A program made the translations under genes and the position numbers. A stretch of DNA of 64,000 nucleotides, taken from assembly GCF_042649125.1 (NCBI RefSeq), contig NZ_JBHRYQ010000001.1, positions 3,968,001 through 4,032,000 of the forward strand, in the 5' to 3' direction. Positions 42,139-50,556 of this stretch are shown in pieces; the stretch's first letter is position 1, and each line of letters opens with the position of its first letter. The DNA is from Leadbetterella lacunae. Lineage in GTDB: Bacteria; Bacteroidota; Bacteroidia; Cytophagales; Spirosomataceae. The notes beneath the pieces were generated by a model, which worked only from the letters and a program-made list of their open reading frames with translations, searched no databases and was not told where the DNA came from.

Positions 42139-42996
42139 TTACTTTGACCAAGCTACTGCAACTTGATGTTGCTCGCCCAGACCTTCTATCCCTAGTTTTA
42201 CTTCGTCTCCAGGTTTTAAATATATCGGAGGCTTAAATCCTAATCCTACACCTGCTGGCGTTCCCGTAGAAATTACATCGCCTGGAAGTAGCGTCATGAA
42301 ATTGCTCAAATAACTCACAATGTGCGGGATGTTAAAAACTAAATCGTCAGTGTTTGAGTCTTGTATTCTTTTACCATTAAGCTCCAGCCAAAGGTTGAGA
42401 TTATGTGGGTCGGCTATTTCGTCTTTTGTTGCCATAAATGGTCCCATTGGAGCAAACGTGTCGTTTGATTTTCCTTTTACCCATTGGCCACTTCTCTCAA
42501 GTTGAAACTCACGCTCAGAGTAGTCGTTGTGCAAGCAGTATCCCGCTACATAATCCATAGCGTCTTCTTTTTCTATATAAGATGCTTTTTTGCCAATTAC
42601 CACGGCTAGTTCAACTTCCCAGTCAGTTTTTACTGAGTTTCGAGGAATAATTACGTTGTCGTTTGGTCCACAAAGTGCGGTAGTAGCTTTAAAAAACACA
42701 ACAGGTTCTACTGGCAAATCCATGCCTGACTCTGCTGCGTGTTTTGCGTAGTTTAATCCGATGCATATTATTTTTGATGGTCTCGCTACGCAAGAGCCAA
42801 GTCTTGCATCTCCAGGTACCTCTGGGCAGCTTTCAGCGTTTTCTACCAACCAATCAGCGAGCCTTTCTATTCCGTTTGACTTAAAAAAGTGTTCGTTATA
42901 GTCTTCGCCAAAGGCCACTACGTTTATTTTTTTGCCAGAAGGTAATATTACCCCCGGTTTTTCATTTTCAAATGCCCCAAATCGTATTAATTTCAT
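42139..42996 (-). CDS. Fumarylacetoacetate hydrolase family protein
   Basis: The 285-residue enzyme has the FAH fold markers: ICIGLNYAKHAAESG, PVVFFKATTALCGPND, DWEVELAVVIGKKA (metal-binding glutamates), GYCLHNDYSEREFQ, WVKGKSNDTFAPMGPF and GDVISTGTPAGVG. It cleaves a C-C bond in a 1,3-dicarbonyl or keto acid. It sits 5 bp downstream of an SDR gene, and this pair is the known arrangement of 2-keto-3-deoxy-L-fuconate dehydrogenase with 2,4-diketo-3-deoxy-L-fuconate hydrolase. I infer an L-fucose or L-rhamnose oxidation role but cannot prove it; a ureidoglycolate lyase-type role is an alternative. Confidence 0.85.
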   Translation of the reverse strand: MKLIRFGAFENEKPGVILPSGKKINVVAFGEDYNEHFFKSNGIERLADWLVENAESCPEVPGDARLGSCVARPSKIICIGLNYAKHAAESGMDLPVEPVVFFKATTALCGPNDNVIIPRNSVKTDWEVELAVVIGKKASYIEKEDAMDYVAGYCLHNDYSEREFQLERSGQWVKGKSNDTFAPMGPFMATKDEIADPHNLNLWLELNGKRIQDSNTDDLVFNIPHIVSYLSNFMTLLPGDVISTGTPAGVGLGFKPPIYLKPGDEVKLGIEGLGEQHQVAVAWSK

Positions 42997-43001
42997 TAAT
43001 A

Positions 43002-43775
43002 TTAGTTGTTTAATTTTATAAATCCTCCATCTATTACATAGTCGCTTCCTGTCACAAAAGCCGCTTCGTCTGAAGCTAAATATACCGCCAGTGCCCCAAT
43101 CTCCTCTGGTTTTGCCATTCGGCCTATGGGCTGAGTAGCAGAGAGTTTCTCAAACATTTCGGTTTCTTTGCCTGGGTAGTTTTTCTTTATAAAGCCATCT
43201 ACAAATGGCGTGTGTACTCTTCCTGGCGAGATACTATTGCATCTGATGTTTTCGCCTACATAATCTTTGGCTACTTGTAGGGTCATACTGTAAACTGCTC
43301 CTTTCGACATAGAATATGCAAACCTTTCGGCAATGCCTACAGTAGCTGCTACCGAACATAAGTTTATGATAACGCCTCCTTTATTTGATTTCATAAACGG
43401 AATGACAGCATGAAGACAGTTGTATACACCTTTAATGTTTACATTATAAATTTTATCCATATCGGCTTCCGTAGTTTTTTCTACATCGCCAATATGAGCT
43501 ATGCCGGCGTTGTTTACCAAAATATTGATGGGTTGAATGGCATTAATTTTAGCCATTTTTTTCAGTACATCGGTTTGGTTCGAAACGTCGACTTTATGGC
43601 AGTATGCTTTTCCGCCGTTTGCGTTTATTAGGTCTGCTTCTCTTTCGGCAAGGTCAATGTTTAATTCGAATATATGAACAATTGCTCCTTGCTTGGCAAA
43701 CGCACGCGAAATTTCAAGGCCAATTCCACTTGCTCCTCCAGTAATCACGGCTACTTTTTTGGTGAGTCTAAACAT
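43002..43775 (-). CDS. SDR family oxidoreductase, possible 2-keto-3-deoxy-L-fuconate dehydrogenase
   Basis: The 257-residue classical SDR has TGGASGIG (12-19), NNAG (88-91), S141, and YSMSK with Y154 and K158. The acidic residue after strand 2 (FELN) suggests NAD+ rather than NADP+. The C-terminus carries VTGSDYVIDGGF. Its immediate downstream partner is an FAH-family hydrolase, with 5 bp between them, so the two are almost surely co-transcribed. This pair fits the last steps of oxidative 6-deoxyhexose breakdown. The rest of such a pathway is not in this window. Confidence 0.84.
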   Translation of the reverse strand: MFRLTKKVAVITGGASGIGLEISRAFAKQGAIVHIFELNIDLAEREADLINANGGKAYCHKVDVSNQTDVLKKMAKINAIQPINILVNNAGIAHIGDVEKTTEADMDKIYNVNIKGVYNCLHAVIPFMKSNKGGVIINLCSVAATVGIAERFAYSMSKGAVYSMTLQVAKDYVGENIRCNSISPGRVHTPFVDGFIKKNYPGKETEMFEKLSATQPIGRMAKPEEIGALAVYLASDEAAFVTGSDYVIDGGFIKLNN

Positions 43776-43952
43776 ATTAAAAGGTAAATTGAAAATTAAG
43801 CAGATTGAAAGATTAAAATTTATGGCCTAAAATTAAGGTGCTTTTTTTTAAGAAAAAATTATAAATACGCATATTATCAGGCAGATAAGGATTAATATAA
43901 ATTTGGGTTGAGTTTTTTTTATATATATTCAAAAAAATATGAGGTTTTTGTT

Positions 43953-43981
43953 TTGATGAATACAAAAAATGCATAATTTTG
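43953..43981 (+). promoter_or_regulatory. Promoter of the tRNA-His gene
   Basis: TTG (43953-43955), 18 bp, TAATTTTG (43974-43981): a full match to the Bacteroidota consensus. The tRNA begins about 17 bp after the -7 element. Confidence 0.7.
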
Positions 43982-43997
43982 CACTCCAATTCGATAC

Positions 43998-44072
43998 GGA
44001 GGTTATAGCTCAGTTGGTTAGAGCATCGGTTTGTGGTACCGAGGGTCGTGGGTTCGAGCCCCATTAGCCTCC
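43998..44072 (+). tRNA. tRNA-His (anticodon GTG)
   Basis: The cloverleaf is complete. The acceptor stem is GAGGTTA/TAGCCTC with one T-G pair, the D-stem is GCTC/GAGC, and the anticodon stem is TCGGT/ACCGA with loop TTGTGGT (anticodon GTG). The T-stem is GTGGG/CCCAT with loop TTCGAGC. The histidine identity base G-1 is encoded at 43998 and would pair with discriminator C at 44072. CCA is not encoded. A consensus promoter precedes it and a terminator follows. Confidence 0.95.
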
Positions 44073-44083
44073 CTAGAATTTTT

Positions 44084-44112
44084 AAGCGAGTCTTTATGGC
44101 TCGCTTTTTTTT
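44084..44112 (+). terminator. Rho-independent terminator after tRNA-His
   Basis: A 7-bp stem (AAGCGAG with CTCGCTT, 9-base loop) is followed by a T-run. Confidence 0.82.
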
Positions 44113-44311
44113 GTTTTGCTCCAATTTTTACAAATAATAAACTCACATTAGCTGTGATTTTGTATTATTTCTGCTTAAATTGTAATCTTCACAATAGTTA
44201 TTTTAGTAATCAAAACAGATTTTTAGGATCTCCACAAAAAAAAGGTTTATTCTCTTGGAAATATTCCTTGGCTTGCTAAATTTGATTACGCATTACCATA
44301 AACCAAAGAAA

Positions 44312-45271
44312 ATGTTAAGTAGAGTTGCTAATTCCATTTATTGGATGAATAGATATATCGAAAGAGTAGAGAATTACTCCAGATATATAAGTGTTAATAT
44401 CAATTTGTCATATGACCTTCCGGGAATTTTCTCAGAGAAATGGTCACCGCTAGTTGCGGCTACAGGCGATAAAGATTTATACCTTAGTCTCTATGAATCT
44501 GACACCAAAGAGAATATTATTGAGTTCATGACTTTTGATCTCAAAAACCCCAATTCAGTTTATAGTTCGCTTTCTTATGCGAGAGAAAATGCGAGGACCA
44601 TTCGTGAGATTTTGCCAAAAGAAGTATGGGAGCATTTGAATGGGTTTTATCTTAATTTTAAAGATTTTGCTAAACAGCCAAATCGTGAAATACACGATAT
44701 TACGCTCTTTTATGAAAACCTCAAAGAGGAGTGTCAGTTGTTTTTTGGTATGTTAGAAGCCACAATGTCGAGAAATGAAGGCTATTATTTCGGTACGCTT
44801 GGGCGTTATATCGAAAGGGCGGATAAAACCTCACGTTTTTTAGATATTGCTTATTTTAACTACAGCAATACCAAGGTTAAAAAAATAGTTGACCCCAATG
44901 ATTTACTAGTGTGGGCCGCTGTGCTTAAATCGGTAAGTGCATTTAACATGTACCGTCAGCAGTATAAATCACTCAATCAAGAATCTATCATTGACTTTTT
45001 AATTAAAGAAAGAGATTTTCCAAGGGCAATTTGCTACAGTATAAAAAAAGCAGAATATTCGCTTTACAGGATATCGGGTGCAAGGCCGCAAGATAGCTAC
45101 ACAAACTCAGCAGAAAAGGCTATAAGCCAGCTTAAACATGAAATTGATTTTACCGAAATTTCTGATATCATCAAATTTGGACTTCATGAATACTTGAATG
45201 AGTTTCAAACCAAAAATAATAACATTGACGATGAGGTTTTTAAAGTTTATTTTGACTCTGAGCTCAAATAA
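44312..45271 (+). CDS. Alpha-E domain protein of an Anbu cluster
   Basis: ATG 44312 is the natural start (MLSRVANSIYWMNRYIERVEN, quoted here in part as SIYWMNRYIERVEN); an in-frame ATG 57 bp upstream adds a non-conserved tail. The 319-residue all-helical protein is a full alpha-E domain, whose N-terminal YWMNRYIER-type block, SYARENARTIRE, TLGRYIERADKTSRFLD and ARPQDSYTNSAEK are diagnostic. Alpha-E proteins occur with circularly permuted ATP-grasp proteins, transglutaminase-like proteins and Anbu peptidases and are thought to belong to a peptide-modification system. The Anbu gene follows after 57 bp and the transglutaminase gene directly after that. The ATP-grasp partner is not seen here. Confidence 0.88.
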   Translation: MLSRVANSIYWMNRYIERVENYSRYISVNINLSYDLPGIFSEKWSPLVAATGDKDLYLSLYESDTKENIIEFMTFDLKNPNSVYSSLSYARENARTIREILPKEVWEHLNGFYLNFKDFAKQPNREIHDITLFYENLKEECQLFFGMLEATMSRNEGYYFGTLGRYIERADKTSRFLDIAYFNYSNTKVKKIVDPNDLLVWAAVLKSVSAFNMYRQQYKSLNQESIIDFLIKERDFPRAICYSIKKAEYSLYRISGARPQDSYTNSAEKAISQLKHEIDFTEISDIIKFGLHEYLNEFQTKNNNIDDEVFKVYFDSELK

Positions 45272-45328
45272 TTTATATGAGTTGGCTTAAATTTTATAAA
45301 TTTGGACTCAAAAAAATCAAAATAGACT

Positions 45329-46051
45329 ATGACGTTTTGTTTAGGGGTAAAGACTGATAAAGGAATCATTGGTATTGCAGACAGGAGAATCACATCAGGT
45401 AGTGAGGTTTCAAGCAAAAAAAAGGTTTTTACTCATCAGATAAAAAATCATTCGCTATTTATAATGACAGCTGGGCTTAGGTCTGTCAGAGATAAAGCCA
45501 TCACGTATTTTCAAGAGGTGCTAGAAGACGAAGATGGCTCGTTTGATAAACTATACAAAGCCGTAAATTCGTTTGGAAATCAAGTAAAACGAGTTGCGGC
45601 TGAAGACAAAGAGAGTTTAAGTAGTGCTGGATTAAGGTTTGACCTTTCGGCTATTGTGGGTGGGCAACTTGAGCACGACGATGAGCATAAGCTATTTTTG
45701 CTGTATCCAGAAGGAAACTGGATAGAAATTAATTCTGGTTCTCCTTTTATTATTATTGGAAATTCGGGATATGGGAAGCCAATTTTGTATAGAAATATAA
45801 AATATACAACGCCTTTTGAAGAAGTGCTTAAGTTAGGTTTTCTTGCTTTTGATTCCACCCGGGTAAGTGCCAACGACGTAGATTTTCCTTTGGATGTATT
45901 AATGTATGAAAAAGACTCTTTTTGTATGCAAGAACATACCTTCGAAAAATCAGATTTAGAGCATATTTCTTACCAATGGAATGCTTTACTTAATGCTTCA
46001 GTCCAAAAGCTTTCAAATGATTGGATGGACCCTTTATTAAGAAAAAAATAA
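45329..46051 (+). CDS. Anbu-type proteasome homologue (20S proteasome A/B superfamily)
   Basis: The 240-residue protein begins MTFCLGVKTDKGIIGIADRR. After Met removal Thr becomes the N-terminal nucleophile, D18 in IADRR and K30-K32 in SSKKKV take the place of the conserved D17 and K33 of proteasome beta subunits, and SGSPFIIIGNSGYGKP is the typical SGxxxxxG/GYG region. Anbu (bacterial proteasome homologue) proteins assemble as open helical rings and occur with alpha-E and transglutaminase genes, as here. No pro-peptide is present. Protease activity cannot be deduced from sequence. The transglutaminase gene starts 2 bp downstream. Confidence 0.88.
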   Translation: MTFCLGVKTDKGIIGIADRRITSGSEVSSKKKVFTHQIKNHSLFIMTAGLRSVRDKAITYFQEVLEDEDGSFDKLYKAVNSFGNQVKRVAAEDKESLSSAGLRFDLSAIVGGQLEHDDEHKLFLLYPEGNWIEINSGSPFIIIGNSGYGKPILYRNIKYTTPFEEVLKLGFLAFDSTRVSANDVDFPLDVLMYEKDSFCMQEHTFEKSDLEHISYQWNALLNASVQKLSNDWMDPLLRKK

Positions 46052-46053
46052 TT

Positions 46054-46905
46054 ATGATTCTGGAAATAGAACATGTTTTAACATACAGCTATTCTGCCCC
46101 AGTCAGTTTAAATCCACATTACCTATATCTTACCCCTAAGTCTTCGCCATATCAGCAGATTCTGGATCATCAGATGAATATTTCGCCTAAGCCAAGTTAT
46201 TTGGTGAAAAATTTAGATCAAGAAGATAATCTGCAGCATGTGTGTTATTTTCAGGACAAACATGAGGTGTTTGAGGTGGGCACGTATACCAGAATAAAGA
46301 CGGAGGATTTTAATACTTTAGACTTTGTGCTTTATCCATTCGAAGCGGCCAATATGCCTATTAATTACAGAGGTAAATTGGGCGTTTTTGGAGATAAATA
46401 TATAGCGAATAAAGTTCTGGATTCGGAGGTTTTAGCGTATGGTAAAGCCATAGCTGATAGGACCAATTACAAGACGATGGATTTTTTGATGGAGGTGTGT
46501 AAGTGCATTAAAAAAGACTTTAGCTATGTGTCAAGAGAGAGGGGAGATGCTGAGTCTTCCTTGTATACTTTACAGCACAAAGAAGGGTCTTGCAGAGATT
46601 TTTCTGTGCTTATGATGGATATTTGTGCTTCATTTGGAATTTTGGCACGATTTGTAAGTGGTTATTTGTTTGGAAGCGAACTTCACGAGCATGATTTACA
46701 TGCTTGGGTAGAGGTTTTATTGCCCGGTGGAGGTTGGAGAGGTTTTGACCCCACAGAAGGCCAAGTTGTAAACAAGAATTACATAGCACTTGCATCTTCC
46801 ATTGAGCCATTAGGTTTAAATCCGGTTAGAGGAACTTTTAGAGGGCCACAAGGTGTTGATTCAGTACTAAAAACAAAGGTAAAAATCGCGAAGAGGCTGT
46901 ATTGA
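46054..46905 (+). CDS. Transglutaminase-like protein of the Anbu cluster
   Basis: The true start is ATG 46054 (MILEIEHVLTYSYSAPVSLN), 2 bp after the Anbu stop; the longer frame would start at a TTG inside the Anbu gene. The 284-residue product has a bacterial transglutaminase N-terminal beta domain (about 1-110) and a transglutaminase-like core with the triad C180 (EGSCRDF), H216 (DLHAWVEV) and D232 (FDPTEG). It could act as a cysteine peptidase, amidase or cross-linking enzyme on peptides. Its position makes it a member of the Anbu/alpha-E system. Confidence 0.9.
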   Translation: MILEIEHVLTYSYSAPVSLNPHYLYLTPKSSPYQQILDHQMNISPKPSYLVKNLDQEDNLQHVCYFQDKHEVFEVGTYTRIKTEDFNTLDFVLYPFEAANMPINYRGKLGVFGDKYIANKVLDSEVLAYGKAIADRTNYKTMDFLMEVCKCIKKDFSYVSRERGDAESSLYTLQHKEGSCRDFSVLMMDICASFGILARFVSGYLFGSELHEHDLHAWVEVLLPGGGWRGFDPTEGQVVNKNYIALASSIEPLGLNPVRGTFRGPQGVDSVLKTKVKIAKRLY

Positions 46906-46993
46906 AATCACAGTGATTTTCGGTAGATAATACCTTTAAATAAATATAAATGAATTGCTAATTTTTTTAGATTATTTTTGGTAATAAAAAGTG

Positions 46994-47001
46994 TATTTTT
47001 G
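46994..47001 (+). promoter_or_regulatory. Possible -7 element of glmM
   Basis: TATTTTTG matches TAnnTTTG, 24 bp upstream of the GTG start. The nearest TTG (46978-46980) is 13 bp away, shorter than usual. Confidence 0.45.
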
Positions 47002-47025
47002 TATTTAAAATTTAAAAATTTCTAA

Positions 47026-48426
47026 GTGACGTTAATTAAATCAATTTCGGGAATAAGAGGTACTATTGGAGGTGAGCAAGGGGAAGGATTAACACCGCTT
47101 GATGTTGTGAAATTTACGGCAGCTTATGCTACAATGTTAAGCAGCAAAGAGTTAGTAAACAAAAAAGTTGTCATAGGTAGAGATGCCCGCCCTTCTGGCA
47201 AAATGGTCAACGATTTGGTTTCTGCTACGCTTTCGGGTATGGGGTTTGATGTGATAGATTTAGGTTTGTCTACTACTCCAACTGTAGAAATAGCGGTTCC
47301 ACTCGAAAACGCAGCAGGTGGAATAATTTTGACTGCAAGTCACAACCCAGTTCAATGGAATGCACTCAAATTATTAAACGAGAAAGGAGAGTTTATCTCA
47401 GGTCAAGATGGCGAAAAGCTACTTGAAATAGCTGAAGCAGGTAACTTTAACTTTGCTGATGTAAAACATTTGGGCAAATATGCTACAGATGATACCTACC
47501 TTCAGAAACACATTGATTTGATTTTAGCTTTGCCCGAAGTTAATGTAGAAGCTATTAAGTCGGCGGAATTTAGCGTTGTAGTTGATGCAGTCAACTCGTC
47601 AGGTGGAATAGCAGTCCCGATGCTTTTAAAAGCACTGGGAGTTAACAAAATAAAAGAAATTAACTGTGAGCCTACAGGCCACTTTGCACATAATCCTGAG
47701 CCGCTTCCAGAGAACTTGAGAGAAATTTCAAGTGAATTGTCTAAAGGTGATTTTGATTTAGGAATAGTGGTTGATCCAGACGTTGATAGACTAGCCTTTA
47801 TTTGTGAAGACGGTGAGGCTTTTGGTGAGGAATATACGCTTGTGGCGGTTGCAGATTATATCTTAAGTCAAAATAAGAAAAAGAAAAACACCACAGTTTC
47901 TAATCTTTCGTCTACACTTGCATTAAAAGACGTTACTGTTAAGCATGGTGGAGAGTATTTCTCAGCGGCAGTAGGAGAGGTAAATGTGGTAGAAAAAATG
48001 AAAGAAGTAGGTGCTATCATTGGTGGTGAAGGTAACGGCGGAATCATATTTCCGGAGCTTCATTATGGTAGAGACGCACTTGTGGGTATAGCCTTATTTT
48101 TGTCTCACTTAGCAAAGTTTAATAAGCCTATTGGCTTTATGAGAAAGCAATATCCAAATTACTTTATTGCTAAAAAGAAAATTGAATTAGGATCAGGAAT
48201 AGATGTAGATGGAATTTTAGAAAAAATTAAGTCTAAATATTCGAAGTATGAGATTGATATTCGCGATGGTGTCAAAATTTATTTTGACAAAGAATGGGTT
48301 CACCTTCGCAAGTCAAACACAGAGCCAATTATTCGAATATATGCGGAGTCAGAGTTTGAAACCAAAGCTGTGAATCTAGCAGATAAAATTATCGCTGATA
48401 TAAAAGAATGTATGGCTAGCAAATAG
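47026..48426 (+). CDS. glmM: Phosphoglucosamine mutase
   Basis: GlmM interconverts glucosamine 6- and 1-phosphate for UDP-GlcNAc and hence cell wall and LPS synthesis. It starts at GTG 47026. The 466-residue protein has the four alpha-phosphohexomutase motifs: the catalytic serine loop TASHNPVQWN, the metal loop DPDVDRLAF, the sugar loop GGEGNGGIIF, and the phosphate-binding RKSNTEPIIRIYAES. The GEGNGG form fits the Bacteroidota type. A phosphomannomutase function is possible but less likely. It ends at a strong terminator. Confidence 0.9.
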   Translation: MTLIKSISGIRGTIGGEQGEGLTPLDVVKFTAAYATMLSSKELVNKKVVIGRDARPSGKMVNDLVSATLSGMGFDVIDLGLSTTPTVEIAVPLENAAGGIILTASHNPVQWNALKLLNEKGEFISGQDGEKLLEIAEAGNFNFADVKHLGKYATDDTYLQKHIDLILALPEVNVEAIKSAEFSVVVDAVNSSGGIAVPMLLKALGVNKIKEINCEPTGHFAHNPEPLPENLREISSELSKGDFDLGIVVDPDVDRLAFICEDGEAFGEEYTLVAVADYILSQNKKKKNTTVSNLSSTLALKDVTVKHGGEYFSAAVGEVNVVEKMKEVGAIIGGEGNGGIIFPELHYGRDALVGIALFLSHLAKFNKPIGFMRKQYPNYFIAKKKIELGSGIDVDGILEKIKSKYSKYEIDIRDGVKIYFDKEWVHLRKSNTEPIIRIYAESEFETKAVNLADKIIADIKECMASK

Positions 48427-48453
48427 TCATTTATAATATTTAAATAAGAATAC

Positions 48454-48479
48454 GGCAGGTGAAAACCTGCCATTTTTTT
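48454..48479 (+). terminator. Rho-independent terminator after glmM
   Basis: A perfect 7-bp stem (GGCAGGT with ACCTGCC, loop GAAA) is followed by A and seven T residues. Confidence 0.88.
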
Positions 48480-48486
48480 ATACTGT

Positions 48487-49473
48487 ATGTCCCAAAATAC
48501 CCATAAAAGTACGCCTTTAGTAAGTGTTCACTTGCTCACCTACAATCATGCAAAATTTATTGCACAGTCTATCGAAAGTGTTGTTAGTCAGATTACTTCT
48601 TTTCCTTTCGAAATAATAATTGGTGATGATTGCTCCACAGATGGCACTAGCCAAATAGTGGATGAGTACGCTCAAAAGTATCCGGAATTAATAAAAGTGG
48701 TACGAGGTGCTACAAATGGAGGTCCTCAGCCAAACTCTATTCGGATATTAGAGAATTGCTCGGGTAAATACATGGCCGCTTTGGAAGGCGACGATTATTG
48801 GATAGACCCATATAAACTACAGAAGCAAGCTGATTTTATGGAAGCAAATCCTGATTTTGCGATTTGTTTTACAAATACCCGGGTAGAGTTTTTTGGAGAC
48901 ACAGAGGCACCTTATCAGTTAAATGACGATATAGCCAAAGATGTATTTGAATTAAACGACCTTATCGCAGACAAGGAAGTGTGGTTTATGGGTACTGCTA
49001 CATTATTTTATACCATGAAATCCATATTTCCGGTGCAGCCGTGGTTTCCCAAAACCAAGAGTGGCGACATACCTATGATTATATTGGCCGCTAGGCACGG
49101 TAAAATCAAGTACCTCTCGGATGTTACAGCGGCATACAGAAGGCATGCTGCAGGGGCAAGTAATACTGACCACAAAGACGATGCCGTTTTTCTGGAGAAC
49201 CGTATTATGATGTACACCAACTTGGATAAAGACACAGGCCTAAAATACCACGATAGGTTTAAAAAGAACCTAGGTGGGTGGTATTATTTATTGATAAATT
49301 CGAAACAATACAGAGATGATTATTTTAAAAAACTACCCAAAATTTTAAAATATATCCAGCTGACATACCCAAATGTTCCTAATCTTAAAATCATTATAAG
49401 AGACCACCTTTTACCTCAACAAATTTTGGAATTTAGTAGGTGGCTAAGACGAAATCTTGGTTTAATAAAGTAA
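48487..49473 (+). CDS. Family 2 glycosyltransferase
   Basis: The 328-residue cytoplasmic enzyme has the GT-A fold motifs of family 2: VSVHLLTYNHAKFIAQSIES at the nucleotide-binding strand, EIIIGDDCSTDGTS, and AALEGDDYWIDPYKLQKQ (the metal-binding DxD-like EGDDY). A C-terminal region rich in aromatic and basic residues may contact lipid acceptors. It probably transfers a sugar in surface polysaccharide or LPS synthesis. No other glycan genes adjoin it. The start codon is 7 bp after the glmM terminator T-run. Confidence 0.87.
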   Translation: MSQNTHKSTPLVSVHLLTYNHAKFIAQSIESVVSQITSFPFEIIIGDDCSTDGTSQIVDEYAQKYPELIKVVRGATNGGPQPNSIRILENCSGKYMAALEGDDYWIDPYKLQKQADFMEANPDFAICFTNTRVEFFGDTEAPYQLNDDIAKDVFELNDLIADKEVWFMGTATLFYTMKSIFPVQPWFPKTKSGDIPMIILAARHGKIKYLSDVTAAYRRHAAGASNTDHKDDAVFLENRIMMYTNLDKDTGLKYHDRFKKNLGGWYYLLINSKQYRDDYFKKLPKILKYIQLTYPNVPNLKIIIRDHLLPQQILEFSRWLRRNLGLIK

Positions 49474-49497
49474 TGAACTTAAATAAAAAGATTTGAT

Positions 49498-50316
49498 TTA
49501 TTGTGCTAGTGAGCTCCTTTTGAAGGATTTAATTAATACATATATACCAAACAATACCACTGGGATACTCAAGATTTGGCCCATATTAAGAGTCATATTG
49601 TCTTCGAAAGCCTCTTGGTTTTCTTTCAGGAATTCGTAGAAGAACCTTAATGTGAATATCCAAATAAAGAAAATGCCAGTCAAAGATCCTCTTGGTGTTT
49701 TATCTTTCCACTTGTTATAAAGTGCGTATATGATTACGAATAGTATAAGACAAGAAATTGACTCATAGAGCTGAGCTGGGTGCCTTGGTACTTGTTCGAA
49801 TTCAAAGTTTTTCTTAAATATTACTGCCCAAGGTAGGTCGCTCGCTTTTCCTACTATTTCAGAATTCATAAAATTGCCGAAACGTATGAATGCCCCACCC
49901 AAAGCTGAAACTATAACGATACGGTCAGTAAGCCAAAGGTAATCGTATGATTTATTTCTATTTTTAAAGATAAATAGGCCAATCAAAACTCCAAATGCAG
50001 CACCATGACTGGCTAAGCCCGAATATGGAGGGATAAGCATATCCCAAATAAACCCACCCGGGTTTTCAGCAAAATGTTGTCCTTCATAAAAAACATAATG
50101 GCCAATACGTGCACCTAATACGATAGATAATATCATCGTAAGTAGGAGTTTGTCTAAGTCGTCTTCTGATTTATGTTCTATTTTAAAAATGCGAGACATT
50201 ATTTGAAAGCCAATGAGGAAGCCCATAGCAAAAAGTAAGCCGTACCACCTAACTTCGAAACTTCCAATTTTTATAATGGTGGGAGACATATCCCATACTA
50301 TTTGTGATAAGAGCAT
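49498..50316 (-). CDS. lgt: Prolipoprotein diacylglyceryl transferase
   Basis: Lgt adds diacylglycerol to the lipobox cysteine of prolipoproteins in the inner membrane. ATG 50316 (MLLSQIVWDMSPTIIKIG) is favoured, giving 272 residues in line with the family; another in-frame ATG at 50364 would add 16 residues. The protein has seven membrane segments, the conserved RWYGLLFAMGF, a HGAAFGVLIG block, the signature GGAFIRFGNFMNSEIVG, and RHPAQLYESI. It is a single gene, convergent with the glycosyltransferase gene. Confidence 0.93.
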   Translation of the reverse strand: MLLSQIVWDMSPTIIKIGSFEVRWYGLLFAMGFLIGFQIMSRIFKIEHKSEDDLDKLLLTMILSIVLGARIGHYVFYEGQHFAENPGGFIWDMLIPPYSGLASHGAAFGVLIGLFIFKNRNKSYDYLWLTDRIVIVSALGGAFIRFGNFMNSEIVGKASDLPWAVIFKKNFEFEQVPRHPAQLYESISCLILFVIIYALYNKWKDKTPRGSLTGIFFIWIFTLRFFYEFLKENQEAFEDNMTLNMGQILSIPVVLFGIYVLIKSFKRSSLAQ

Positions 50317-50556
50317 ATTGTTTTTTATTTCTACTATAATATAATGTTCTGGTAAAATTATCATTTAAGATTAAAACAAACTAAAATAATTAAAAATCTT
50401 ATAATTAATTAACTAATTTTGTGGGGTATTTAAGATATAACGTTTCATAACCAAAATGGCTTTTACAACCTTTCGTTTTTTCTGCAATAGGTTTCTTCGA
50501 CGATAAGCTCTTCGTTTGGTTATTTCTTTTTTTTATAAACTTCAATATTTTTTTTA

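Noticed and set aside
43813..44279. Frames on both strands overlapping tRNA-His
   Set aside because: They cover the tRNA and its terminator and have no conserved content.
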